Assembly (NCBI GenBank): GCA_946481615.1
Contig: CAMLOR010000042.1
Span: forward strand, 1-19,970
DNA: 19,970 bases
Reading direction: 5' to 3'
Source of the DNA: an uncultured Aquimonas sp.
Lineage (GTDB): Bacteria > Pseudomonadota > Gammaproteobacteria > Xanthomonadales > Xanthomonadaceae
Shown: piece after piece, positions 13,320 to 19,970 of the stretch
How positions within the stretch are numbered: the stretch's first letter is position 1
How the letters are laid out: each line of letters starts with the position of its first letter
Program-made: the position numbers and the translations under genes
The notes under the pieces: generated by a model
Databases searched by the model: none
Told to the model about the DNA's origin: nothing
What the model saw: the letters and a program-made list of their open reading frames with translations, nothing else

Positions 13320-14183
13320 ATGCAACACCTCACCATCCGACGCTTCGAATCGCCGCCCACCGGCGGCATCCCGCGCCACTGGTTCCATGGCGAACCCGCG
13401 GCCACGCACCTGCTCAATACGTACACGCTGCTGGTGCCGGACAACGAAGGGTTCTACATCCGCACGCTCAACCAGGCGCTGCCCGGCCTGCAGGACATGA
13501 ACCTGCGCAACGCGGTGCGCGAGTTCTCGCGCCAGGAAGGCCAGCATGGCGTGGCGCACCGGCGCGCGTGGCAATGGCTGGCGGCGCAGGGCTACCGCTT
13601 CGCGGCGTTCGTGAAGCTGGCCGACAAGGCCGCCTTCGCCGTCGTCGAAAAGCTTGCGCCGCTGCCGCTGCGCGTGGCCATCGTCGCGTGCGTGGAGCAC
13701 ATCAACGCCGCCATCGGCCACGAATACCTGCGCCGCGATCTGATGCAGGGCGTGGATCCGGCGGTGCGTTCGCTGTTCGAATGGCATTTCGCCGAAGAGA
13801 TCGAACACAAGGCGGTCGCCTTCGACGTGCTAGAGACCTTCCGCGGGGCTTACCTCTTGCGCGTGCTCGGCACACTGCTCGTGGTGCCGCTGTTCTATCT
13901 ACTGATGGGCGCGGGTGCCGCAATGCTGTGCGTGCAGGACGGCTCGGCGAAACGTCCGTCGACCTGGTCGGGCTGGTTCTCGCACGCCCTCGGCAGGCGC
14001 GGCACGGCCTGGCGCATGGCGGGCCACCTGATCGCCTACCTGCGGCCGGGCTTCCGTCCCTGGCAGCTCGACGATCGCCATCTCGCCGAAACCGCGCTCG
14101 CGCGCTGGCCGAACGTCGCGCCCGTCGTGCCTGCCCCCCCCGCCCCTTCCCTGCCGGCGGCCGCGCCGGCGCGCGCCGCATGA
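13320..14183 (+). CDS. PF10118-type putative metal-dependent hydrolase, ferritin-like diiron fold
   Basis: This is a 287-residue protein; ATG 13320 has GGAGA seven bases upstream. It matches the pattern of the PF10118/COG3687 'predicted metal-dependent hydrolase' family: helices carrying EFSRQEGQHGVAH (E68, E73, H76, H80), CVEHINAAIGHEYL (E126, H127, H134, E135) and EWHFAEEIEHKAVAFDVLE (E159, E162, H163). These look like ligands of a four-helix dimetal site. A hydrophobic segment (about 181-204) may anchor it to the membrane. The C-terminus is Pro/Ala-rich. Biochemical function of the family is not settled. It ends 38 bases before rpfF on the same strand, in the place where Xanthomonas has rpfB, which suggests co-transcription with the DSF synthase. 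Confidence 0.85.
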   Translation: MQHLTIRRFESPPTGGIPRHWFHGEPAATHLLNTYTLLVPDNEGFYIRTLNQALPGLQDMNLRNAVREFSRQEGQHGVAHRRAWQWLAAQGYRFAAFVKLADKAAFAVVEKLAPLPLRVAIVACVEHINAAIGHEYLRRDLMQGVDPAVRSLFEWHFAEEIEHKAVAFDVLETFRGAYLLRVLGTLLVVPLFYLLMGAGAAMLCVQDGSAKRPSTWSGWFSHALGRRGTAWRMAGHLIAYLRPGFRPWQLDDRHLAETALARWPNVAPVVPAPPAPSLPAAAPARAA

Positions 14184-14221
14184 AAGCGGCGAACCATTCC
14201 ACGAATCCGGAGAACAACGCC

Positions 14222-15124
14222 ATGAACAACCTGACTTCCCTGCTCAACGGCAATGCGCGCTTCGCCCACACCGTCCATCACGAAGCGGCGCGCACCTACT
14301 GGCAATTCATGCATCGCCCCGGCAGCGATGCCTCGCGTCCCTGCTTCCATCCCGGCCTGATGGGCGAGATGCGCGCGCAGCAGCGCATCGTCACCTCGCT
14401 CGAACAGGCGCGCCCCGACACCGATGCCGCGTTCTTCGTGCTGGCCTCGGAAGCGGGCGTGTTCAACCTGGGCGGCGATCTGCAGCTGTTCGCCAACGCC
14501 ATCCGCAGCGGCGACCGCGAGCATCTGCGCACCTATGCCCACCTGTGCGTGGACGGCGTGCACCATTATCACGCCGGCTTCGGCGCGCACGTGCACTCCA
14601 TCGCGCTGGTGCAGGGCGCCGCGCTCGGCGGCGGCTTCGAGGCCGCACTCTCGTGCAACACCATCATCGCGGAGGAAAGCGCCAGCTTCGGCCTGCCCGA
14701 GGTGCTGTTCGATCTGTTCCCCGGCATGGGGGCTTACAACTTCATCGCGCGGCGCGCCGGCGGCCGCGTGGCCGAACAGCTCATCCTGAGCGGACGGCTC
14801 TACACCGCGAAGGAACTGCTCGAACTCGGCGTGATCGACCAGGTGGTGCCGGACGGCACCGGCCGCGCCGCGGCGGAACACTTCATCCGCGAGCAGAAGA
14901 AGCATCCGCGCACGCGCCTGGCGGTGGACCGCATGCGCCGCCGCAACGAAGCGGTGACGCTCGAGGAACTGCATCGCATCGGCGACGAGTGGGTGGATGC
15001 CGCGCTCGGCCTGAGCGAGAAATCGCTGCGCACCATGGAACGCTTCGTGCGTGCCCAGGATCGCCGCCACGCCCAGCCCGACGCCGCCGCCACCGAAGCC
15101 GATCATGCTTCCGCGGTGGCGTGA
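14222..15124 (+). CDS. rpfF: DSF synthase RpfF (crotonase family, fatty-acid signal synthesis)
   Basis: This is a 300-residue crotonase-fold protein close to Xanthomonas RpfF. Diagnostic stretches are FNLGGDLQLF, HSIALVQGAALGGGFEAALSC, GLPEVLFDLFPGMGAY and EKSLRTMERFVRAQ. The catalytic glutamates are E140 and E160, 20 residues apart as in RpfF of X. campestris (E141, E161). RpfF converts 3-hydroxyacyl-ACP to cis-2-unsaturated fatty acids through dehydratase and thioesterase activities, making the diffusible signal factor. I chose ATG 14222 (GGAGA eight bases upstream) because the N-terminus then has the length of known RpfF; ATG 14180, overlapping the previous stop as ATGA, would add 14 residues. 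It is convergent with rpfC, 16 bp between stops, as in Xanthomonas. In that system RpfC also binds and restrains RpfF. Confidence 0.95.
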   Translation: MNNLTSLLNGNARFAHTVHHEAARTYWQFMHRPGSDASRPCFHPGLMGEMRAQQRIVTSLEQARPDTDAAFFVLASEAGVFNLGGDLQLFANAIRSGDREHLRTYAHLCVDGVHHYHAGFGAHVHSIALVQGAALGGGFEAALSCNTIIAEESASFGLPEVLFDLFPGMGAYNFIARRAGGRVAEQLILSGRLYTAKELLELGVIDQVVPDGTGRAAAEHFIREQKKHPRTRLAVDRMRRRNEAVTLEELHRIGDEWVDAALGLSEKSLRTMERFVRAQDRRHAQPDAAATEADHASAVA

Positions 15125-15140
15125 GGAAGGGTCGCGCGGC

Positions 15141-17261
15141 CTAAGGCACCACGAGCGTGGCGAGCAGCGCGCCCATCCGGTCTTCCGCCGCCGCGAGAGC
15201 CCGGCGGATCTCGGTGCAGTCGGCCTGCCACGAGCAGGCGAGCGCGAACGCGTCGCGGCGCATGGCGGTCCCCGCCAGCGCTGCCACGCGCACCGCGCCG
15301 ATGTTGGCGGTGATGCCCTTGATCGCGTGCGCGCGGTCGCGGAAGTCGTCCCAGTCGGCGATCCGGCCGGCTTCCTCCATCGCCGCGATCGCGATGCGCA
15401 CATCGTCGATGGAACTGCGCACGAAGCCGGTGAGGAAGCTGGTGTTGCTCGAAGCTTCGGCAAGCTCCTGCAACACCAACGGATCGATCGGTTCCTCCGT
15501 CGGCGCCGCCGCGCGCCGCCGGGCATCGAGCGACACCACGTTGTCCGGCGGCGGTCCGCCGCCGAGCGCGCCTTCGATGGCCTGCAGCAGGCGGACGCTG
15601 TCGACCGGCTTGGCGAGGAAGGCCGACACGCCCGCGGCGTCGGCGTGCTCGCGCGCGTCGTGGGTGAGGTCGGCCGTCAGCAGGATGAAGGGCGTGGCCG
15701 GTCCGCCGGCCTGCATCACGCGCAGTTCGCGCAGCATGTCCAGGCCGGTGAGGCCCGGCATGTGGAAATCGCTGATGACGAGGTCGAATCGGTGACCGGC
15801 GAGCAACTCGAGCGCCGCCTCGCCGCCGTCGGCCTCGTGCACGCGATGTCCGGCCTGCGTGAGCACTTCGCGGATCACCAGGCGGTTGGTGGGCTGGTCG
15901 TCCACCACCAGCACTTCCAGCCCCTGCCAGGCCGCGCGGTGCGCCGCCATCAGTTCCTTCACGTTCTGCGGTTTTTCCTGCGGCACGCGCCCGGCAGCGG
16001 CTTCGACCGGCAGCACCACCCAGAAGGTGCTGCCGCGTCCTTCCTGGCTCTCGAATCCGATGTTGCCGCCGAGCTGCAGCGCCAGTTCGCGCGCGATGGT
16101 GGTGCCCAGGCCGGTGCCGCCGAAGCGGCGATCGCGGCCGGTGTGCGCCTGCGAGAAGGCTTCGAAGATCCTGGCCTTGGCCGGTTCGGGAATGCCGATG
16201 CCGGTGTCGGAAACTTCGAAGCGCAGCTGGCTGCCGTCGGCGTTCTCGCGCCGCACGCGCACGCCCACCTGGCCGGTGTCGGTGAACTTGATGGCGTTGG
16301 CGATGAGGTTCACCAGGATCTGTCGCAGATGGTCGCGGTCGCCGTGCAGGCCGTCGTGCACGTCGGGCTGCACCTCGAGTTCGAACTGCAGTCCCTTGGC
16401 AGCCGCGTGCGTGCCGAACATGGTTTCCAGGTCGGCCAGCATCTCGCGCAGCGAAAAATCCACCTTCGTGATGGTGAGGCGGCCGGCCTCGATGGCGGAA
16501 ATGTCGAGCACGTCGTGCACCAGCGCCAGCAGGCTGCGCGCCGAGGCGCGCGCCACGCGCAGATAGGTCGCCTGTTCGGCGCGCAACGGCGTGATTTCCA
16601 GGGCGTCGAGCATGCCGATCACGCCGGTCAGCGGCGTGCGCAGCTCGTGGCTGGTGCTGGCCAGGAACCAGGTCTTGGCGCGGCTGGCGCGCGCCGCCTC
16701 CTCCTTGGCTTCGATCAGCGCCGAGATCAGGCGCTCCTGGTAGGCCGGCACCGCCACCATGGCCAGCAGCAGGCTCACGCTCAGCAGCAGATGTTCGCGC
16801 CAGTACGGCGTCAGCACGATCACGGCGATGAAGCCGATCGCCGCCATGGCGATGGCCACCCGCAGGTAGCGCGGGCCGAAGCGATGACCGTTGCCGATCG
16901 TCATCCATAGATACAGCGCGACGAACGGCGCGCCGACCTCGCCGATCAGCACCATCGCCAGGCCCGAGGTGCCGTAGTCGGTGACCATGCCCACCAGGCG
17001 CCGGATGTGCGAAACGCCGCGATCGCGCACGATCAGCAGCACCAGCACGACGGCCACGACCATCTCCGCCACGATGGCGAACAGCACGCCGTCGAAGGCG
17101 CGCACGCCGATCTGCCCGGAGCGCAAGGCGAGGTACAGATACACCACCATCATCGGCGCGATCAGGACGCGGATCAGCGCCTGCTCGTGCTCGGTGTCCG
17201 GACGCGCGCGCAGTTGCCTGCTCAGGGCACGGAAGCGGTCGCGCAACGCGATGAGGCTCAT
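15141..17261 (-). CDS. rpfC: RpfC-type hybrid sensor histidine kinase (DSF receptor)
   Basis: This is a 706-residue protein; ATG 17261 has a strong AGGAGG nine bases upstream. The short N-terminus (RALSRQLRARPDTEHEQALIR) resembles the DSF-sensing extracytoplasmic stretch of Xanthomonas RpfC. About five transmembrane helices follow (residues 30-175). Then HisKA with STSHELRTP (H205), HATPase with NLIANAIKFTDTG, SDTGIGIP and GGTGLGTTIA (to about 420), a receiver (about 448-565; VVDDQPTNR, phospho-acceptor D498, K551), and a C-terminal HPt with RAHAIKG (H645). The phosphorelay chain is complete. In Xanthomonas RpfC passes phosphate to RpfG, an HD-GYP cyclic-di-GMP phosphodiesterase, and holds RpfF inactive at low signal. 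No rpfG is adjacent here; the upstream gene is an M20 amidohydrolase. The identification rests on domain order, the N-terminus and position next to rpfF. Confidence 0.9.
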   Translation of the reverse strand: MSLIALRDRFRALSRQLRARPDTEHEQALIRVLIAPMMVVYLYLALRSGQIGVRAFDGVLFAIVAEMVVAVVLVLLIVRDRGVSHIRRLVGMVTDYGTSGLAMVLIGEVGAPFVALYLWMTIGNGHRFGPRYLRVAIAMAAIGFIAVIVLTPYWREHLLLSVSLLLAMVAVPAYQERLISALIEAKEEAARASRAKTWFLASTSHELRTPLTGVIGMLDALEITPLRAEQATYLRVARASARSLLALVHDVLDISAIEAGRLTITKVDFSLREMLADLETMFGTHAAAKGLQFELEVQPDVHDGLHGDRDHLRQILVNLIANAIKFTDTGQVGVRVRRENADGSQLRFEVSDTGIGIPEPAKARIFEAFSQAHTGRDRRFGGTGLGTTIARELALQLGGNIGFESQEGRGSTFWVVLPVEAAAGRVPQEKPQNVKELMAAHRAAWQGLEVLVVDDQPTNRLVIREVLTQAGHRVHEADGGEAALELLAGHRFDLVISDFHMPGLTGLDMLRELRVMQAGGPATPFILLTADLTHDAREHADAAGVSAFLAKPVDSVRLLQAIEGALGGGPPPDNVVSLDARRRAAAPTEEPIDPLVLQELAEASSNTSFLTGFVRSSIDDVRIAIAAMEEAGRIADWDDFRDRAHAIKGITANIGAVRVAALAGTAMRRDAFALACSWQADCTEIRRALAAAEDRMGALLATLVVP

Positions 17262-17285
17262 CGGCGCAAACCTCCTGTGGTTGCT

Positions 17286-17324
17286 CGCGATTGTGCGTAC
17301 CTGCGCACGCGGGCGCAAATCGCG
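17286..17324 (-). other. Long hairpin in the gap between the M20 gene and rpfC
   Basis: CGCGATT/AATCGCG and, inside one bulged base, TGCG/CGCA make an 11-bp stem over 39 bases. An alternative shorter hairpin (GTGCG / CGCAC) competes with the inner part. It starts three bases after the M20 stop and ends 24 bases before the rpfC start. There is no U-run, so a plain intrinsic terminator is unlikely; mRNA processing, stability or attenuation are possible. Confidence 0.4.
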
Positions 17325-17326
17325 GA

Positions 17327-18583
17327 TCAGTCCGCCTGGAGCGCGCGCCGCGCCACCGCCAGCATGGCCTCGCGCCCAACGCGCAGCGCCGATTCGTCGA
17401 GGAAGAACCGTGGCGAGTGGTTGGCGGGCGCGGCCTTCGGATCCTGTCCGGCGGGCGTGGCGCCGACCATGAAATAGAAGCCCGGCACGCGGTTGGCGAA
17501 GTGGCTGTAGTCCTCCGCCACCGTGCTGAGCGGGAACTCCTCGACCGGGCCGACGCTGGCGAGCGCCGGACGCAGGCGTTCGAACAGCGCCGGATTGTTC
17601 CTCGTCATCGGCGCATTGTTGGCGACGGCGAGCGTGGCGGTGGCGCCGCTGGCTTCGGCCACGCTGCGCGCGGTGCGTTCCAGGCGCGCGATCACGTCCT
17701 CGCGCACGGCCGGATCGAAGGTGCGCAGCGTGCCGACGAGCTGCACCGATTCGGGAATGATGTTGAAGCGCACGCCACCCTTGATCATGCCGGCCGTGAG
17801 CACGACGGGCGAGGCCGTGATGTCGACCTGGCGCGCGACGATGGTCTGGCTGGCGAGCAGGATCTGCGCCGCGACGGTGATGGGGTCCACGCCCGCCCAG
17901 GGTTTCGATCCGTGCGTCTGACGGCCCTGCACGTCCACCGTCCACTCATCCGCACTGGCCAGCATCGGCCCGCTGCGCACCGCCAGCGTGCCCGCCGGCA
18001 GCGCCGACCACACGTGCAGCGCGATGACGGCATCCGGTTCGTGCCCCTCGAACACGCCTTCCTGCAACATCTTGGCCGCGCCGAAAATCTCGCCCGCCAC
18101 CGGCGGACCTTCTTCCGCGGGCTGGAATACGAAGACGACCTCGCCATTCCATTGCGCCCTGGTGCGCGCCAGTTCCTCGGCCACGCCCATCAGGATGGCG
18201 ACATGCGCATCGTGGCCGCAGGCATGCATCACGCCCACCGGCTCGCCGCGATAGGTGGATTTCACTTTCGAAGCGAAAGGAAGGCCGGTCTGCTCGATGA
18301 CCGGCAGCGCATCCATGTCGGCACGCAGCGCGATGCGGCGGCCGGGTCCGGCGCCACGCAGCACGCCGCGCACGCCGGTGCCCGCGATGCCGGCGGTCAC
18401 CTCGATGCCGAGCGCACGCAGATGCGCGGCGACGATGCCGGCGGTGCGCGTTTCGGCGTGGCCGAGCTCGGGGTGCTGGTGGAAGTCGCGCCGCCAGGCG
18501 ATGACTTTTTCATCGAGCGACGGTGCGGCCGCGAGCGCAGCCGACGACACCAGACATCCCCACAACAGCCACGCAGCGCGCAT
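17327..18583 (-). CDS. Secreted M20D amidohydrolase (hippurate/N-acyl-amino-acid hydrolase-like)
   Basis: This is a 418-residue protein; ATG 18583 has GGAGGAG upstream. A signal peptide (MRAAWLLWGCLVSSAALAAA) directs it to the periplasm. M20D motifs are complete: FHQHPELG (about 34-41), LRADMDALPV (87-95), metal-binding CGHDAH (122-127), QPAEEG (154-159), a dimerisation domain from about 205, and DYSHFA near the C-terminus. The family hydrolyses amide bonds of N-acyl or aryl amino acids (hippurate, IAA-amino acids, acetyl-amino acids) using two metals. It lies 65 bp upstream of rpfC on the same strand, so they may share transcripts. The substrate is unknown. Confidence 0.92.
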   Translation of the reverse strand: MRAAWLLWGCLVSSAALAAAPSLDEKVIAWRRDFHQHPELGHAETRTAGIVAAHLRALGIEVTAGIAGTGVRGVLRGAGPGRRIALRADMDALPVIEQTGLPFASKVKSTYRGEPVGVMHACGHDAHVAILMGVAEELARTRAQWNGEVVFVFQPAEEGPPVAGEIFGAAKMLQEGVFEGHEPDAVIALHVWSALPAGTLAVRSGPMLASADEWTVDVQGRQTHGSKPWAGVDPITVAAQILLASQTIVARQVDITASPVVLTAGMIKGGVRFNIIPESVQLVGTLRTFDPAVREDVIARLERTARSVAEASGATATLAVANNAPMTRNNPALFERLRPALASVGPVEEFPLSTVAEDYSHFANRVPGFYFMVGATPAGQDPKAAPANHSPRFFLDESALRVGREAMLAVARRALQAD

Positions 18584-18642
18584 CGGCGTCTCCTCCGGTT
18601 TTTTTGGCATGCTAACGCACCCTTCCCGCGGGCCACGCACGC

Positions 18643-19035
18643 ATGCCGACCATCCGAGGCAAGTTCGACGTCAAACTCCTGCCGCAGCCCGCGGACGAAC
18701 TCACCGGCGAGTCCGTCGGCCGCTTCCTGCTCGACAAGCGCTACCACGGCGACCTCGACGCCACCGCCGTCGGCCAGATGCTCGCCATCCGCGGCGCCGC
18801 GACCGGCTCGGCCGGCTACGTGGCGATGGAACGCGTCACCGGCACACTGGCCGGGCGCGAGGGCGGCTTCGCGCTGCAGCATCGCGGCGTGATGACGCGC
18901 GGCGCGCCGGAACTGCTGGTGACGGTGGTGCCGGACTCGGGCACCGGCGGACTGGAAGGCCTCGCCGGCTCGCTGCAGATCGAGATCGCCGGCGGCGAGC
19001 ATTCCTACGTCTTCGATTATTCCCTGCCGCCCTGA
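18643..19035 (+). CDS. DUF3224 family protein
   Basis: This 130-residue protein matches the DUF3224 (PF11528) pattern along its whole length: an N-terminal beta segment (RGKFDVKLLPQP), then GSAGYVAMERVTGTLAGREGGFALQHRG and VVPDSGTGGLEGLAGSLQIEIAGGEHSYVFDYSLP. The family is a small beta-barrel related to the allene-oxide-cyclase-like fold; no function is established. It is cytoplasmic by lack of a signal. No Shine-Dalgarno is visible before the ATG. It is divergent from the M20 gene with 59 bp between them, a gap containing a T-run (18598-18605). Confidence 0.88.
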   Translation: MPTIRGKFDVKLLPQPADELTGESVGRFLLDKRYHGDLDATAVGQMLAIRGAATGSAGYVAMERVTGTLAGREGGFALQHRGVMTRGAPELLVTVVPDSGTGGLEGLAGSLQIEIAGGEHSYVFDYSLPP

Positions 19036-19108
19036 GCTGCGACGATCGCGCCCCGGCCTGCGTCAGGTCCTCCCGGGACGTGGCCGTGAGAACAAGCAAG
19101 GAACCGTT

Positions 19109-19849
19109 ATGCCCACGAAGCAAGCCCTGCTCCTGCCCCTGGTGATCGCCGCCGCGCCGATGGCACAGGCCGCGGACATCGTGCCAGCCGATCCGGTGCA
19201 GTTCGAACACGTCAGCGTGCGCCAGGTCGTCGACGATTGCGCCTTCGATCCCGAGCGCGTGCGCGTCGCCATGCAAGGCAATCTCATCCGCGTCGATCAA
19301 CCGCCGCGCCAGTGTTTCGCGCCCGGCCAGCCCGCCGTGGTCGACATCCAGCTCGGCGCCTTCCCGGTCGGCGAATATCGCGTGGAAATTTTCAGCGCCG
19401 CGGAGGGCCCCGCCGACGCGCGCATCGACTTCACCGTCACCGGCCTCGTGCAGGCCGCGGTGGTGCCGGCACCGCCGGTGCCGCTCGAGAACTACTCGGG
19501 CATCTGGTGGAAGGCCGCCGAATCCGGCTGGGGCCTCTCGCTGCACCAGGGTCGGCTCAACATGCTGGTGGGCTCGGTCTACGTGTTCGACGACGCCCAG
19601 CAACCCGAGTGGTACACGCTGGGCGCGGGCCAATGGGTTTCCTCCACCCGCTGGGTGGGCCAGATGATCCGCAGCAACGGCCCCGCATGGTCGGCCCCCA
19701 CCTACGACCGCGGCCTCGTCAAACACGACCCCGTCGGTACCGCCACGCTCGATTTCGGCATGGTGCCCGGCACCGAAGACACCGCGCAGTTCAGCTACAC
19801 GCTCGACGGCGTCACGGTGAGCAAGACGATCGCGCGCATCCGGTTCTGA
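19109..19849 (+). CDS. Secreted protein with WWxxxESGWG beta domain
   Basis: This is a 246-residue protein; ATG 19109 follows AAGGAA. A signal peptide (to about AQAA, residue 22) leads into an N-terminal beta domain (about 23-113) with a cysteine pair (C44, C69) and FPVGEYRVEIF. After a Pro-rich linker (AAVVPAPPVPL) comes a domain starting NYSGIWWKAAESGWGLSLHQG (about 128-246), continuing VYVFDDAQQPEWYTLG and GTATLDFG...AQFSYTLDGVTVSKTIAR. This C-terminal domain recurs, often in several copies, in exported proteins of Lysobacterales; I know no assigned function. Here it is single-copy and complete. It lies 73 bp after DUF3224 with its own ribosome site. A likely terminator follows about 100 bases downstream. 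Confidence 0.82.
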   Translation: MPTKQALLLPLVIAAAPMAQAADIVPADPVQFEHVSVRQVVDDCAFDPERVRVAMQGNLIRVDQPPRQCFAPGQPAVVDIQLGAFPVGEYRVEIFSAAEGPADARIDFTVTGLVQAAVVPAPPVPLENYSGIWWKAAESGWGLSLHQGRLNMLVGSVYVFDDAQQPEWYTLGAGQWVSSTRWVGQMIRSNGPAWSAPTYDRGLVKHDPVGTATLDFGMVPGTEDTAQFSYTLDGVTVSKTIARIRF

Positions 19850-19928
19850 GGCGGGGTTTCGGGGGCCGTTCCTCGAAGCGGGCGGCGGGACGCAGGGGCG
19901 CTCGGGGGTTCGGGGATGGGTTGCGCCG

Positions 19929-19945
19929 CCCGCGCTGCGCGCGGG
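19929..19945. repeat. GC-rich perfect hairpin downstream of the last gene
   Basis: CCCGCGC and GCGCGGG form a perfect 7-bp stem over a TGC loop. It stands directly before the terminator-like hairpin and is probably part of the same 3' structure. The rest of 19850-19928 is G-rich non-coding sequence with nothing recognisable. Confidence 0.5.
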
Positions 19946-19948
19946 TCC

Positions 19949-19969
19949 CCTCCGGTCGCCGGGGGTTTT
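19949..19969 (+). terminator. Probable intrinsic terminator of the DUF3224/WW-domain genes
   Basis: CCTCCGG and CCGGGGG pair (one T-G wobble) around a TCG loop and run straight into TTTT at 19966-19969. A stem followed by a T-run in this GC-rich setting fits a rho-independent terminator reading rightward. Confidence 0.5.
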
Positions 19970-19970
19970 C

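Noticed and set aside
14180..14221. Alternative rpfF start at 14180 overlapping the preceding stop as ATGA
   Set aside because: ATG 14222 has a better-placed GGAGA and gives the N-terminal length of known RpfF. The overlap may be chance, though coupling cannot be excluded.
18598..18605. T-run between the M20 and DUF3224 genes as a terminator
   Set aside because: The genes diverge here, and no stable stem precedes the T-run on the plus strand.

Overview
The window is visibly GC-rich and almost fully coding. It looks like a chromosomal piece from a gammaproteobacterium of the Lysobacterales (Xanthomonadales), or a close relative. The reasons are a DSF quorum-sensing pair (RpfF and an RpfC-type hybrid kinase, tail to tail), a REP/REPIN-type repeat of the kind common in that order, a secreted protein ending in an IFSDGFE motif, and another carrying the WWxxxESGWG domain. 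No tRNA, rRNA, CRISPR array, transposase or phage integrase was seen.

Layout. 1-1.2 kb (minus): two translationally coupled secreted-protein genes, the second running off the left edge, with a REPIN supplying the start of the first. 1.3-2.5 kb (plus): a GT-B glycosyltransferase with a REP-like palindrome inside its coding sequence. 2.6-5.7 kb: a membrane Ser/Thr kinase with TPR repeats facing an ECF sigma factor, their 3' ends overlapping; this fits a phosphorylation-controlled sigma factor module. 5.8-8.6 kb: a periplasmic two-domain M16 zinc peptidase. 8.7-9.6 kb: a periplasmic blue-copper protein and a small four-cysteine secreted protein. 9.6-12.9 kb (minus): marR - flavin monooxygenase - MFS exporter, which I read as a metalloid or thiol-reactive stress cassette. 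It has a good sigma70-type promoter, two matching candidate operators, and an unusual cysteine-rich repeat tail on the flavoprotein. 13.3-17.3 kb: a PF10118 diiron-like protein gene followed by rpfF, convergent with rpfC; neither rpfB nor rpfG is in the window. 17.3-18.6 kb: a secreted M20 amidohydrolase directly upstream of rpfC. 18.6-19.85 kb: a DUF3224 protein and a secreted WWxxxESGWG protein, followed by a probable terminator.

The most interesting points are the rearranged Rpf neighbourhood with a diiron-like gene where rpfB would be expected, the kinase/ECF pair whose sigma factor lacks the acidic DAED motif and has threonines there instead, and the flavoprotein with tandem CxxxC repeats beside a cysteine-rich MarR regulator. 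All functional statements are family-based readings of translated sequence; no searches were run.
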